Shown here: positions 11,934-24,673 of the stretch, piece by piece
How positions within the stretch are numbered: position 1 is the first letter of the stretch
Layout of the letters: each line of letters starts with the position of its first letter
NCBI GenBank assembly: GCA_000727475.1
Contig: KL647308.1
Location: 558,001-622,000 of the forward strand
Reading direction: 5' to 3'
Length of the DNA: 64,000 nt
Source: Sarcocystis neurona
Taxonomy: Eukaryota > Apicomplexa > Conoidasida > Eucoccidiorida > Sarcocystidae
Notes under the pieces: model-generated
Told to the model about the DNA's origin: nothing
The model's input: only the letters and a program-made list of their open reading frames with translations
Database searches by the model: none
Position numbers and translations under genes: made by a program

Positions 11934-14900
11934 TCTGCATACGTCTTGCTACGAACGACACTACATTTTATTTCCACCGAGTTGACCTCTTTTTACGTGT
12001 GTAAAAAGAATCTACGGAGGTATTTGATGCACCCTGAAAACCACAGGACGATTGACGGAGGATGCAACACGTACAGTGTAGAGAACAAGTGCAGCGAATG
12101 CTGTAATACTAGCCGGGCAGTAAGCCCGCTGCTTGCAGCTCATACACGTTGCTGGTCCTGCAATGCACCCTACGAAGTGAAAAGTGGGCTACAGCCCGCT
12201 TTGTGTGTGCCCTCAGACGCTTATGATACCACTTTTCCATTTGGGTCGCGGATTCTTCTGCCGCAGCTCTACGTTGCCCTGAGCCCCTGTTGTTGCTCAG
12301 TTGCTCAAAAAAATACTCATAATTTTTCACAGGAGCAAAAGTGACAAGCGGTGCCCAGTGGCGTTTTGCTGTGTGATGCCTGCTGCAGCGCTACTGCACG
12401 ATTTGTATGTCTTTTACGTGTTTTAATCGATAGCGTATCTTATCCATTTTTTTGACTTTTATCCACGAAGGGCTTCCCCTTTCCTGTACATACGTTCATG
12501 ATGGCGGAAGGCAAAGTGAAGTGCAGAGGCATGACCAGCTTAATTCCGAGTGCGTGTGTGGCCGGGTATGCGTTAAATGGTCGGGCTCAGAAAAAAACAC
12601 AAAGGAGCAATGGAGGAAGACAGCGGCTAAAAGTGCAGAGTGGTCACTTTGCATCTGTCCCAAGTAACCACAGGTTCGACAGATTTCCGTTGGACCACAC
12701 ATGCAATAGGCACGTTCAATATCGGTGACTGAGAGTATTAAAGTATCCCCGGACACATTCACACAAGCTCTTTAGGTTGCGTAGACAGGAGTGGCCTCAT
12801 GCGCACTAATTGTTCTATACGAAGTACAGTCAAAAGAGTTTCCTCGTCAGAGACGTTTTCGACCAGTACGTAGGCTGCCTGTACCCGACTGTGTCAGCGG
12901 GCTGCTGTTACGCTCGATCTCTGTAACCCAAGATAGATTCATTAAATTGAGATATATAGTATCGAAAAGGCTGATATAAATGGATTCACCTACACGTGTG
13001 TTTTCGGCTGCAGCGTTGGGCGTTTGGTCAGCCGGCGTAACCGCAGTGGCTCAGCAGCTGCAGCTTTAGATGTGCTGGTCGTGCCCGGGTTTGCATTACA
13101 CCGCGTCCGCAGGGGTCAGCGCAGCATGCAGCCGTCTGGGGGCAATAAGTCTCGCCTTCTGCAACAAATATTGAGGAAGGTCTGCCTGTGGACCGTAGCG
13201 GCAGCTCCACCAGGAAACACGACACGCACGACAGAGCCACCTGGCACGAGTGCCTTGTCCCCAAACGGAAGTGAACTTACCGATGCGCACTGTACCTCTG
13301 CGCCAAAGTGTGTGTCTGCTACACGGCTAGCGATCGGATTCAAACGGATTTTTATACGCTCAGTTAATGTAGGGGACCAGTGCCCCCGTGAACACATTGT
13401 TGTTCTCCCGGTGTTCCTACGGTCCCTGGCGGTGCTGATTCCTGGAGCGTGCCAACGAACCTTGAGCATGCAAAGATTTATTTAATAGTAAACAAGAGCT
13501 AGAACTCCCCTACCACACGCAGCGTAGCATAGTGTCCAAGACGCAGAAGGCTTGAGGAAGTGCGTATTTTTCCGGGGCAGGCGTGCACCGCACTAATAAC
13601 AGTATCGATTAGAGTAGTAATAGGCGCCCCCTTGAACGTTTCATCAGGGTATTAATTGACACTGTCCTGTGACGGGGCGAAACGCAAAGGTACTGTTACA
13701 GTGGACTAACTGGCGGCGGTTTGCTTTGGCGACAACTGTTCTGCAGCGAACACCGCCATAATGCGCTCCACCAGTAGTATCCTAAATTCCTTAATGGACA
13801 GCTATTCTGGGTCTAGACCCTCGGTTTCTAAAGTGTTCTGCGTGGGCAGACGAGCAGAGGAAAACGCTGTTTGCTCACCTCTTCGGCAGCACACAGTATT
13901 TTATGCGTGAGAAAAGCGCAAGAAGGCGTTCTCCTGGAGCAAGGGGAAGTTTTGAATGCACTTCAGAGCCCCAGTTCATCGGTACTCTACAAAAATCAGT
14001 AACAGCTACGTAACCTGCAAAATGTACGTAATCTGATGTGGGTGTGTCAGCGGAACTTGTGCCTGAGCCTTCTCGCAGAAATCTATAACCAGGTCCAGCG
14101 TGACTTTGCACACGTATTCACCTTTGCCTTGAAACGCACCGACAAAATGAGAGACGTGAATCGCTCGCGTATATGGAGTCCGACGGTTGCTTGGAACTGT
14201 GGGATATCCTTGAAATCCGACTCCAGCGCTACGTATCACTTAGTATTCTCACTAGTGCACGCATACAAATGCTGAATAGCAAAGAGCTTTATTCGATTCA
14301 CAGATATATGTCGTGTTTGATATATATCGTGTTTGAGAAGCGAACATTCGTAGTAGCACCTACAACCGTACAAGTGTTGTCAAAAATGTGATACCTTTTT
14401 TTAATACGCGGTTCTCTTCGCTGCTGCGGCGCAGAGGCAACAAACTCCATCGCGTGAAATGTTGGATTTCTCTTCAGTCACAGAAGTGTCAAGTCTTAGC
14501 ATGCTCCAAATCACCTTCTTATTGTTACGTACACCTGCAAGTCTACGAGAAAAACAGTAGCCATATAAATACACGTCTGTATTCCAACAGTATGGATAGC
14601 CAAAAGGCAAAAATGACGCCTGCTTATTTCTGGCGAGGGCCGTTTTCTAATTGCCCGCTGCTGTTTCAGTGGAAGCGTCCTTGTGGTTTCCATTGTCAGC
14701 GTTCTTCGAGATTTTACTGGCAGTCGTACGCTGAGAGGCACCACACACACATATGAAAGCAAGACTACGTATGTAAAACTTCACGTGGGTTCATTCGAAA
14801 GTACACAGGTAAGCACATGTGTACACGTAGTTCCACAGACGAATGCTGCACGCTTGCGCGTAGCTGCACGCTGCCCTACCTGCAGCAGCTTTCGCACGTC

Positions 14901-14976
14901 TTAGGGACCTCGTGAGCTTGACCACGTCCCGGTGACGTGCTGTGCATCTTTTTCTGTGGTTATCGTTGTAGGCCTC
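11934..14976. other. Convergent intergenic region, no convincing gene
   Basis: The region lies between the stop of the Gln-rich gene (+) and the stop of the EngA-like gene (-), so it should carry two facing 3' UTRs. The longest frame, 13024-13485 (+), has 153 codons and overlaps a 117-codon frame on the other strand (13116-13469); neither shows a motif, splice context or biased composition. I do not call them genes. Confidence 0.5.
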
Positions 14977-17900
14977 TTACGAGATTTGTCTTTTCCTAGT
15001 GTACTGTATCCCGCGGGACAATTTCAGTGCCGCGCTTACTGGTTTGTGCGTTTTTCTCCTCCACTTAAGAAGTTCTTTTTTTGACAGCTTTTTGCCTGTC
15101 GGCAAGTTGGCCGTGGTTCGCATGATAAATCGAATTGGGGTGCCCCCTAGGGAGAACTCCTCCCTCATTGCATTTTGCAATTGTCGCTGGTAGTTGACGG
15201 GGAACGCGCTGTATACATTTGACCAAGCCACGAAGGTAGGAGGTCTAGCCTTGACCTGGGTCAAGTACTTGATTTGACAGCGAGAGCCTAGTCGCCACGG
15301 AGGAGGGAAGTGCAGCAGAAACTGCTGCAGCCAGGCATTCAGTTTTGATGTGGGTATGCGAGCATTCCACCGGCGGTACAACAACAGAACGCGGTTCATC
15401 AGAGTATCCAAATTGTGCCCGTGCTTCGCTGCTGTGAAGACGATGGGACAGCCCTTCACGTGTCCCAGTCCCGTCTGTAAACGCTCTAGCACCTCCTTTC
15501 TTACCCGCTCTCGCTGCTGCTCTGGAACCAGGTCCCATTTTGTTATACACACAACCAGGCAACGTCCTTCCTTGCTGGTCGCTAGGTGTGCCAGCGATAG
15601 CTCGTGCGCGCTCACCGGGACCCCTGACGACTCGGCCGCAGAACCGTCCACGCACAGGATGCACACCTGGGTAAGTGAAGACGAGAGTAATGCAGAAAGA
15701 GAACAGGCGTGAGAGAAGAATTGAGCGCAGCCGCAAGAGGGAGGGAAGAACGCCTCTATAGCAGGGATGAGGGAAAAGCAGAACACGGGGCATGTGAATC
15801 AAAAAGACGACCGATAAATGATGGCGCCGCGCAAGCAGAGGGGAACAGATGTGCGAGAGAGACACACGAAACCCAATAGGGCGTGGTAAAGTGCCAGGCT
15901 TGCGTGCACACTTAAAAAATGCGTTAAAATGGTGCCACTACCTTCGTTGCATTCAATCTTGGCCAGGACACCTCTGGAGCAAGCTCATCTCCTGTGACAA
16001 AACAGATAACATGTCTCGTCCAACCTGCTCAACAGCAAGCCTAGTGCACCTGCCCGTAGTATGTGTAACCGTGTAAATCCGCGTCATACACGTGGGCGGC
16101 TTCAGCAGAACTATAACAATATCAAGCTATAGCCTTGTGCCTGCGCGTCGTGTTCACTTGCAGATTTGTTCAGTAGGCCGACGCTATGTAATACGTGTGA
16201 CCACCGACCTGCGTGCGTCTTAACTAACACACCAAACAAGCATGCACATTTACAAATTTCAGCGTCGTATTCCCTGTGCATCAGCAAGGAAACCGCAGTT
16301 GCCCCCACTGTGTGCAATTGTGTACGCCACTATCTCATCCTGTTTGACAGCTTCGCAGTGGTATGCTCCTACCTGCGCCCGTCGAATATTGCGTAAGGTT
16401 TGCATGCCGGCCTCAAGCAGCAAATCAGTGTGCTTCACTTTCCACCCGCGAGTGACTCCGCTGGTATCAACGAGGCAGAAGGGATGCCTTTTGTATTCCC
16501 AGTCGGTGGCAGTGGAGTCGGTCGTGGTGCCTGGTTCGTCACTCACTATCATGCGCTCCTGTTGCAACAGCGCGTTAACCAAAGTGGACTTTCCTACATT
16601 AGGCCTCCCGATGACAGCAAGGTGAATAGTTTCATCAAAAAGCAATTGCCGCTTCAAGGAAAACAAACGATCACGCCCTTCTTTGGTTCTGAGTTTGCTC
16701 CTCCTGTTGCGCAGGGATACTAGCTCCTCTTCAACAGGCAGCACGACGCCTGCAGAAGCACGTCGCCACTCCGCTGTTGCTGCCGCCACCTGAGTGCAGC
16801 GTGCTCCAGGTGCAGCGAACGACTTCGCATATGTAGCGCGTGTGAGGGGTGTATCTTTCTAGTGGAGAAGAAGTGGACAGCAACGAGAGAAGCAGCCAAC
16901 AACAGAGACACGCAGGCGACCGCAGCCCAACAGGTGTGCCCTACAGATCCGGCTAACAGTGGAGAGAGCGAGACGACCGACGGTCCGTTGGCGGGCACGT
17001 GACAGAGACGCAAGAGAAATACACAGGTATGTAACGGGGAAGGGAACGACGTCGAACGGGCGGGAGATGCACGCAAAAACAGACATACACACAATCCATG
17101 TAAGAGGTTATTCAGACACGTGGGGATCATGCGGTCGCGGGGGAAGACACGCGCAACCGGAGCGCACGAATTCGTGGTGCAGGAGGACGCAGGACTCGTA
17201 CAAGAGAACGTGAAGAACGAAACGTGAACACAACGGAGGAAACGAGTGGAGACAACAGCGAACAAACGACGCAGAGAAAAGTGGTGAACGTGCAGTGCGA
17301 GACAGATGCTGCTCCACCCTGGGAGGGGAAAATACGCAAGAGGGATGCTACACGCACAAGTGGACACGCAACGCTTGTTGAGGCACTTCAGATGTATGAA
17401 CGGCAAGGAACAGATTTTGCAATTACGGTACAAGGGAGAATGTGACATAAACCGTCCTGTGTGCACAGCTGTAACGACCCGTTTATTTATGTACACGTGT
17501 ACAAGCTTATAACTTCTGGAGCAGTCTTTCTGCAGAACCATAAAAAGCCGGCGTACATCCGTGCGGATACGTGTAAACGGGACGGTGTACGCCCATCCTT
17601 ATATGTTTCCACAGGCAGGAAAACAAATGCCCACCGCTCTTCGGTGAGTGTTCACAAGCACGTGATCGTGTCAAAGGATTGTTCACCAATACAAACGCTA
17701 TCCCACGACACTTTCAAGTGTCAGTACTTCAGACTTTCTCAGAGGGTACCCGCACACACACAGCGGCACCCTGGAGGACGCAGGTGTACTGCGTAAAAGT
17801 GTGAATACGAATCTACGATACGATATACACCGTTCCAGGTGCATGCGTACGCTGGGTTAGCTAGTTAGTCAGTTAGGTATCGTGTCCGGCTGTGCCCCTC

Positions 17901-20900
17901 GAGTGGTGTTCAAAACAACCACGGTGACGTGTAGGACGCACACAGTTTTGGTCGACTGACTCACCGGATACGCCGAGCAAACCTGGGCATTCAAGGTTTT
18001 GCCCGTGGGAGTATATATTTCATTGCACATGCACAGACCTATGCGAAACATGCCGTCCCATCTTCGATGGAGGACGTTCCGCCGATTGTTTAAGAGCAGA
18101 AATTCAAGCCAGGGCGTTTACCGCACACCACTACGGATCTATGATGTGTGCATACTCGCACACATACGTACACTCATATCACTCGAAATACTGGACTTTA
18201 CAGGTGGGTCTCCATTAGTTTACGCGTGTGCAAACTTGAGCGCGTGTATCATTGTCCTAGCACCACTGGCTACATTGTGTCACGGAGCACGAGCGGCAAC
18301 AGTAGCGAATACCGTGAAAAGAGTTTCTGGACAACAGCTTTGAGCAGTTACCTTTTCTGTCTGCTTCGCGTCACCCGCAGCGGCGGCGGAGCCTCGTGCA
18401 GGGTTGCGGCCGTCAGCAGCGGCGTCCGCAGCATCAACAGAGGCGGCAGAATCCTCCGAAGTAACAGCTGCTGCCAGAGAAGTACGTGAGAGATCCCAGG
18501 GTAGACGCATGCTGCTTGCCGGGTCGCAGAGTTGCTTGTAGGATTCATTAATGCCGCACTTGCCGTATCGTCTGACTAAGCCTTCTAGCCAAGAATCTGC
18601 CTCTCCTGAAGGCTGCGGCGCGCGCATCACGCGTTCGCGAATATACTTTTCCTGAAGAAGGATCAAATCAGTGTTCCCACCGTGGCAGCCAACCAACTGT
18701 CGAAACAGGACGCACCTTCTTCTGTTCGCCGGCCCACAGGCTGTTTTATCCGCGTCAAACAGCAACGTTTTTTTCCTACAAATCGTACGTCTGGTTGTCA
18801 AAATGAAGAAAAGTTGAAACCTTCTGCGGGAGAACAGAGTCATCAAACGGGCAACTACTCCGGCGCCAATGGTAGGGAAAGTGATCTCTCACCTTCAATC
18901 GTCGGCAACAGATTTCACCCGTCAGGGTACAGGTTCCGTTAATAAAAGAGTGTTTGCTGATTAGTAAGCCCCAACTTGCGCAAGCTGCTTGTGCACGACG
19001 ATAAGCTAGCAACGCCTGCGCACAGTGTCTATGAAGGTGCGTGCGGTTAATACACATCTTTTGCGTATTTCCGTGGTACAATGGAGGAGGTTTAATCAGC
19101 TGTAATTTACTCGTGGAGCGCAAGAGCTTTCGCGTCTGGTGTATTCCCATGAAGAGTTGGTACGTTCCGTTAAGCTCCAGGTCATGCAGACTCCGTCCAA
19201 CTACTCGTACGTTCATATCGGCAGGTGTGTCAGCGCTTCTGCCCACGAGAAAGAGAGAGACGAAAAGCAGCAGCGGCTCTTACGGGCGGGACACCGAGTG
19301 GTAGAGCTGCTACAGCTGCTGCTCTACCTGTAGCAGCGGCTGGAGGAGGAACGTGAAGAAACGAGGCACTTTGTGCGGAACGCAGAGGACGTATCACGCA
19401 AGTCGCCTCACATGGCAGAAATGCACAACTGTTAGCAACAGCCACAACAGCAGATCCACCTTCTGCTCCGTTGTGTGTAGAATGCGCGTGTATTCATACC
19501 TACACATAGAGGAAGACTGGCGCGCGATTGTATATATATAAGTGTATATATTAGAGTGCAGTGGTTCCACGTCGAATCTACTAGCTTTTGTACAAAGCTG
19601 TGTGTCAAGTAGTGGACCTGCTCAGGCGTTCAGCGGCTGCATCTTACTTCTTCTTCTTCCTTCCCATCACTTTTTGTCGTGCCTCTTTTGCTGTGTCCCA
19701 CCAGCTCTTCGCTGTATCCTCCTGCGTCTGCGCCTTCTCCGCTGCCGCGACGCGCAGCTGATATCTCGTCTTCCTTTTCGTTGAATCCGTCTTCTGCGTT
19801 AGCTGTCGGCTGCCACACTGCTTCCAGAGCCCGCTGTCGATGGCCAATCTCTAGCACAAGGCGGTCGTACAGGTCATCAAAGCCCTGTCAAGCGAAGGCA
19901 GTTAGGCAACTACATGCACTCAGAGCTCATACAAGTGAAGAAGCAGAACAAAAAGTTACAAGGAGATAGAAGCACGAGAAGGTCAAATCAATTTTTTCAA
20001 AGGTTGTATGCAGCCACAGATTCAAAAAGTATACACAAGTCAACCGCAAAGCGTACACAAGATAGACAGACCCCATATGCCTACCTGCCCCTCCAATATG
20101 CACACCTGCCCCTCCGTACACATATGTATTTATATATATACAGATATGTACACATGTGTGTACACATATTATGTATGGAGTCATATGCGCACTCGTAAGT
20201 GCGTGCCTGTGATGCCCAGATTAACGGCTGCGTGATCACCTACTTCGCACAGTGAAAAACACCGAACAGTCCGCGACAGAGTGGACGTCACAGAGAACCG
20301 ATGAAAGATGTTTGTGGAAAGAGAAACTACGCAGAAAGAGGGAGACGGAGAATAGACGCAATAGAGGAAAGCAACAACAGCTCATAACTGCACACTGCAT
20401 ACGAACACATGTAGATATTCAACCAAAGAGGGGGAGGCGAGAGCGCGACGAGAGAGAAGCAGAGCGATAGCAGACAGATGTCTGCGCATACACGTCCGTA
20501 AATAAATTCTTACCTGCCTGAATGTTTAAGCGTGAGTGCGTCACGTCTATCGTAATTTCCTTCAGAGGACTGAAAAGGCCACCCAAGCCGCGTGTCTTCT
20601 TCCTCATTCTTCCATGTTTTACTTTCTTGCGGCTAGAAGGCGGACGGTGCAGCAGTTTCACTGGAACCCCCCCGGCGCACGCAGTATGTGATCTTCGGCG
20701 GACGCCCATACATATGCAAGAACATACCTATGCCTACTCCCCCAGGTATGCGCAGATGTGTTTTTCCATCTGAACGTCCATATGCAGACACATGCCTATA
20801 CACATATATATATATATATATATATATGTATATGTACACGCTGCACGTCGACGGTTTAGCGCATCCTTTGAAGATAGAAATAAGACTTACTTGAGTAGTA

Positions 20901-23900
20901 CAAGATGATAGTCTGCGGGGTCGCTGCTCGCCTTCATGCAAAACAGGTCTTATATGAAGCAGACTCTCTCCCCAACCTACGCGAGAACAGAAGAACGCTG
21001 GCTTTGCTATCTCCTGTGTAGACAAATCAGAGCGCGTGTGAGGTATACGCTTACTTCATTCTTTTTGGCCGACACAATCACGGGAGAACCCAAAGCGAGC
21101 TCGTAACAGTCTGAGAGATACGCGCCTAGAAAACAGCCATCAGCCTTATTGGCGACGAGAATTACAGGAACTGTGCAGTCCTGTGGGTCTTCTTCTAAGA
21201 CAGGCGCCGCTGCTGCCTCCAACACATCCGCTGCTGTAGTATGTGCTGCACGTGCTGCGCATGCCGCCGTTGTTGCTGGTTTGCTGCAGGCAGCTGTCGC
21301 CGCTGCATCTGCGACCCGGCTGACAGCGCTTGCAGCGGCGTAGGTCGCTGCTGGTCCACACGCTGTTAACTCCCTTGCCTCGTCTCGTAAGATTGTTCCT
21401 GCTGCTGCTAAGGTTTTCGCCTGTGCTGCTGCGGTTGTTGAGTCGGGCTGCCAGGGAAGCAAGACTAGACGGCGTCCACCAGACTGATGCTGTTGCATGG
21501 CTGGCCGGCCTCCCACTCTCTTTTCCGCTGCTCTCACAGTCGTAACGACCGCTGCTGCTGTCGACTGTGGAGAATCACTGTGCCGCTGCTGCTGTTTTTG
21601 CTGTTCTTCCTCCGCCAGCCATTCCCTCACGAGGCGCGCGAGCAGCACATCCACAGGCGTGATCCCCTCTTTCGCATCTACTACAAACAAAACGCAATCG
21701 GCATCACGTAGGGCCACGCGGACCTGCGCACAGTACCAAAGAAGTCGCACGCACCCGCAGAGATACAAGTATATGCGTGGTGGACACAGGAGGGGGAACA
21801 CACGTGTGTAGGTGGCGCCAGTGGTACAGAATACAGGTGAATAGACGCACAGACATTCAGATTTATACACATGCAGCTGTGCCGTCCGTCCTTACAGACA
21901 AGCGTAGTCCCGAAGCATGTGCAGCAAAGAAAAGCGTCCGTCATACGCGTGCGTACACAAAGAATGAGGGTACACACAACTGCACCCGAACACTCAGGTG
22001 CGGCGTTTGCACAGACTTACGTGTGTGTCTTAGTCGTATGGCTACGTAGCGCACATGTACATCTACGCACTGTCTGCGTAAGACGCAAACTCAATGACTA
22101 CGCAGATTTCTGTCTCTCTCTGTATATCCCTGCGCCTGTCTCGACTTGATTTCATGTGGAAAGGAAGACGCAGGAGCGTGCGTATAACGCGTCGGCACGC
22201 TCCTGCCTACTCAGCGCTCCATTCTTTGCCTCCTTTCCTCGTTTCTGCAGCGCACCTGCTTGCGCATATTGGTAAGCAGCTGCGAAGCCTGGGTGATCTC
22301 TTTGTCCTCTAGTCCTCCGGTGTCAACAAGAAGCAGCTGCAACCCGCCAAAGACAGCTCGAGCGATTCTGCGATCGCGTGTGGTGCCCGCCTGTGGCGAA
22401 ACGATCGCTTGCTGCAGTAGCTGCTCCCGACGCAGGTGGGAGTTGGCCTGCAGCGCAGCGGCACCAGAAACAGCACCAGCTGCACTAGAGCTACGGAGGC
22501 GCCGCCTGTTGTTGGTGCAGGGACGCGTCCCGGAAAGTAGGCGATTGAACAAAGTCGATTTCCCCACGTTCGGGCGGCCGACCAGCACCACCTGCAGCGG
22601 TTGTACCCGCAGATCTGGCGATCGCAGCAGCCCAGCAGCCGGCAAACGCACGCGCTGCGGCAGCCGCTGCTGCTCCTGCATAGAAAGGCTGCTACTCTCG
22701 TCGAAAAACCTGCTGGTGAAGCTACCGCTGCTGCTGCTGAAGCTACAAGTGTAGCTCCCCATGCATCGACCAACGCTTCTGTTCAAGTTTGCACCGATAC
22801 TGCCGCAACTGCTGCTTAAACCACACGTCCTGTTGCTTGAGGCAGGAGTGCCGCTGCTCGTCGCGACGAACACGGGACTGCTCCTGCTGCTGTCGAAATT
22901 GCACCTTTTGGCACTAAGGATGCGCATGCTGCTCTTCTCATTCAGAAAGGAGCCGCTGCTGCTGTTTCTGCACTTGATTGTAGAGCTGCAAAGGTTCCTT
23001 CGTAAAAGCCGCGGACCGCACGCGTTGGTACATCGGATCGAATACGCGATCCGACAGTCCCTGCGCGGCCCTGTGAAGCTCTCAGAATCGCAGGAGCACT
23101 TATACACATAGCAGTCGCCACTGTCGTAGCTGCTGCCGTCGGTGTGTCTCTTGATAATGCTAGCCAGGCAGCGACGCGGGATGCGGCTGCTCGCGCACCT
23201 GTGAGTGTGCCTGCACCTGGTGCTTCTCTTCTTGCTGCAACATCGCACGCCGCACCCCCTTGAGCCGCCATCAAGGAGGGAGCACCTCCTGCTGCTACTG
23301 CTGTTCGACAAGCAGCAATTGCGGCTGCTGCTGCCGCTGCATGGGAAGCGACCTCTACGCCTGCTATTGCTGTTGCATACGTCGTATCGGCTGCTGCTCG
23401 TGTGATGTAGGTTTTCAACCTGTCTCCATGTGCAGTGCTGTGTGGAAGGGTCGCAGCTGCTGCTGCTGGTATCATACCCGCTGCGTGTGTCCCCGCTGCT
23501 GCCGCTGCATCTCGTGAACTTTCTGCGGCTGCTAGCGCTGCAGCATATTTGGAGGCCGGCATGCACGCCATGGCGAGTACCCGCGGCAGCAGCTGGCTGA
23601 AGGCCAGAAGCTGCTGCTTGTGACAAGACAGCAGCAGTAGCACTCTGCGTCGCAGCTACGCGGCGGCTTGCAGCAGTCGTTGTCCAAATTGTTTTACCCA
23701 GCAACGCGGCAAAGCCAGCCCACAGCGGTGCCGACAGCCGCAGACCACCAGTAACAGATCTGGCAGCACCACCGGCAGACGCAGCTGCAGCAGACTCGGC
23801 TGTCGCAGCAGCAAAACCGGCAGCAGCAGCAGAGGGAAATGATAACGAGGATGACGAGGACGATGCTGAAGATAGAAACGGGCCGACAACCGCAAGTCTG

Positions 23901-24673
23901 TCAGCAGCAGCACACCCAGATAAAAATGGATGGGAGTTCGGTGCGGACGCAGCAACACCACTGGCAGGCGGTAGCACAAGGCAGACGGTGGACGAGCCTA
24001 CAGTGAGACGAGGGTGATGCGAAGACGCCAGGATTGCGCCAGCAGGATCCACCGGAGCACAACATAGGAAGGCAGGTGTTGCAGACGCACCAGCTGCACC
24101 AGCAGAGCAAAGATGCCAGTACATCCGGTGTCTGCTGCCAGCGAAGAACGACCGTGCAGCTGAAGCGGCACCAGCAGCAGCACTAACAAGAGAGCATGTA
24201 AGAGACGGCAAAGCAGGAACAGCTATATCTACAGTAGAAGAAATGAACACTGACATCCTTGATAGACCAGCAGCAACGGAAGAAGCACGAGGCAACGGAG
24301 CTGAGGAAGCAACGGCAGCACGCACAGAGGGAAGCGAAAGCATGCCGGCAGAAAAGGCAGCGGGAGCCGGAACATGACCATTCCCAGTAGCAGCAGCAAC
24401 TGTGTTAGCAACAGCGGCAGTCACCAACGCCTGAGAAAGAGAACATGCGGTTCCATAGGTGTCGTTTGGCGCATGCCAGAGACACAGTTGCATCAGTACC
24501 ACAGAAGAAACAAGTAAAAAGCCCGTAGCTGAACACCCATCAAGCACCCACGCAGGCCGGCCTCTTCGGCGCGTGCAGTCACCCCTGCGGAAGGCAGATG
24601 CTCGTGGGCCGTCGGTGAGTAGGTATGCGAAGCAGCAGCGCCCCCACCTGTCTATATGGCTGTGTCGCTGCAT
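14977..24673 (-). CDS. EngA/Der-type double GTPase, 6 exons, probably organellar ribosome assembly
   Basis: Exons (minus strand) 24673-22256, 21723-21055, 19884-19648, 18651-18352, 16789-16373 and 15666-14977 give 1576 residues; every intron is phase 0. G domain 1: GRPNVGKST near residue 698, AGTTRDRR at about 760, DTGG at 783, NKAD near 997, SAKKNE ending exon 2 and running straight into GFDDLYDRL of exon 3. G domain 2: GRPNVGKST near 1268, PGTTTDS, DTSG near 1315, TKWD near 1389, TAAKHG near 1424. The KH-like domain (about 1453-1545) holds TSKLNAWLQ and RPPTFVAWSN. Bacterial EngA is about 440-490 residues and acts in 50S ribosome assembly. The excess here is a 690-residue N-terminus, a 150-residue Ala-rich insertion between DTGG and NKAD, and a linker of about 230 residues. 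The N-terminus has a hydrophobic stretch (GFLLVSSVVLMQLCLW), which could be part of an apicoplast or other organelle leader; this is inference. Exons 3 and 4 are less certain than the domain exons, and the start codon is a best guess. Confidence 0.88.
20804..20827. repeat. (TA)12 microsatellite in EngA-like intron 2
   Basis: A pure TA run inside the intron between 21055 and 19884. Confidence 0.9.

Noticed and set aside
16790..17541. Minus-strand frame of 273 codons running upstream into the second G-domain exon
   Set aside because: The strand is strongly pyrimidine-rich here, which depletes purine-rich stop codons. The translation is Leu/Ser/Cys/Phe-rich with no motif, and a clear acceptor (CACTCAG) borders the G-domain exon at 16789. 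It is read as intron.
20514..20612. Possible EngA-like exon reading RGLGGLFSPLKEI (-)
   Set aside because: It resembles the GLGDLLD region, but SAKKNE at 21055 joins directly and in phase to GFDDLYDRL at 19884, which fits the family better. Including this piece would duplicate that region.
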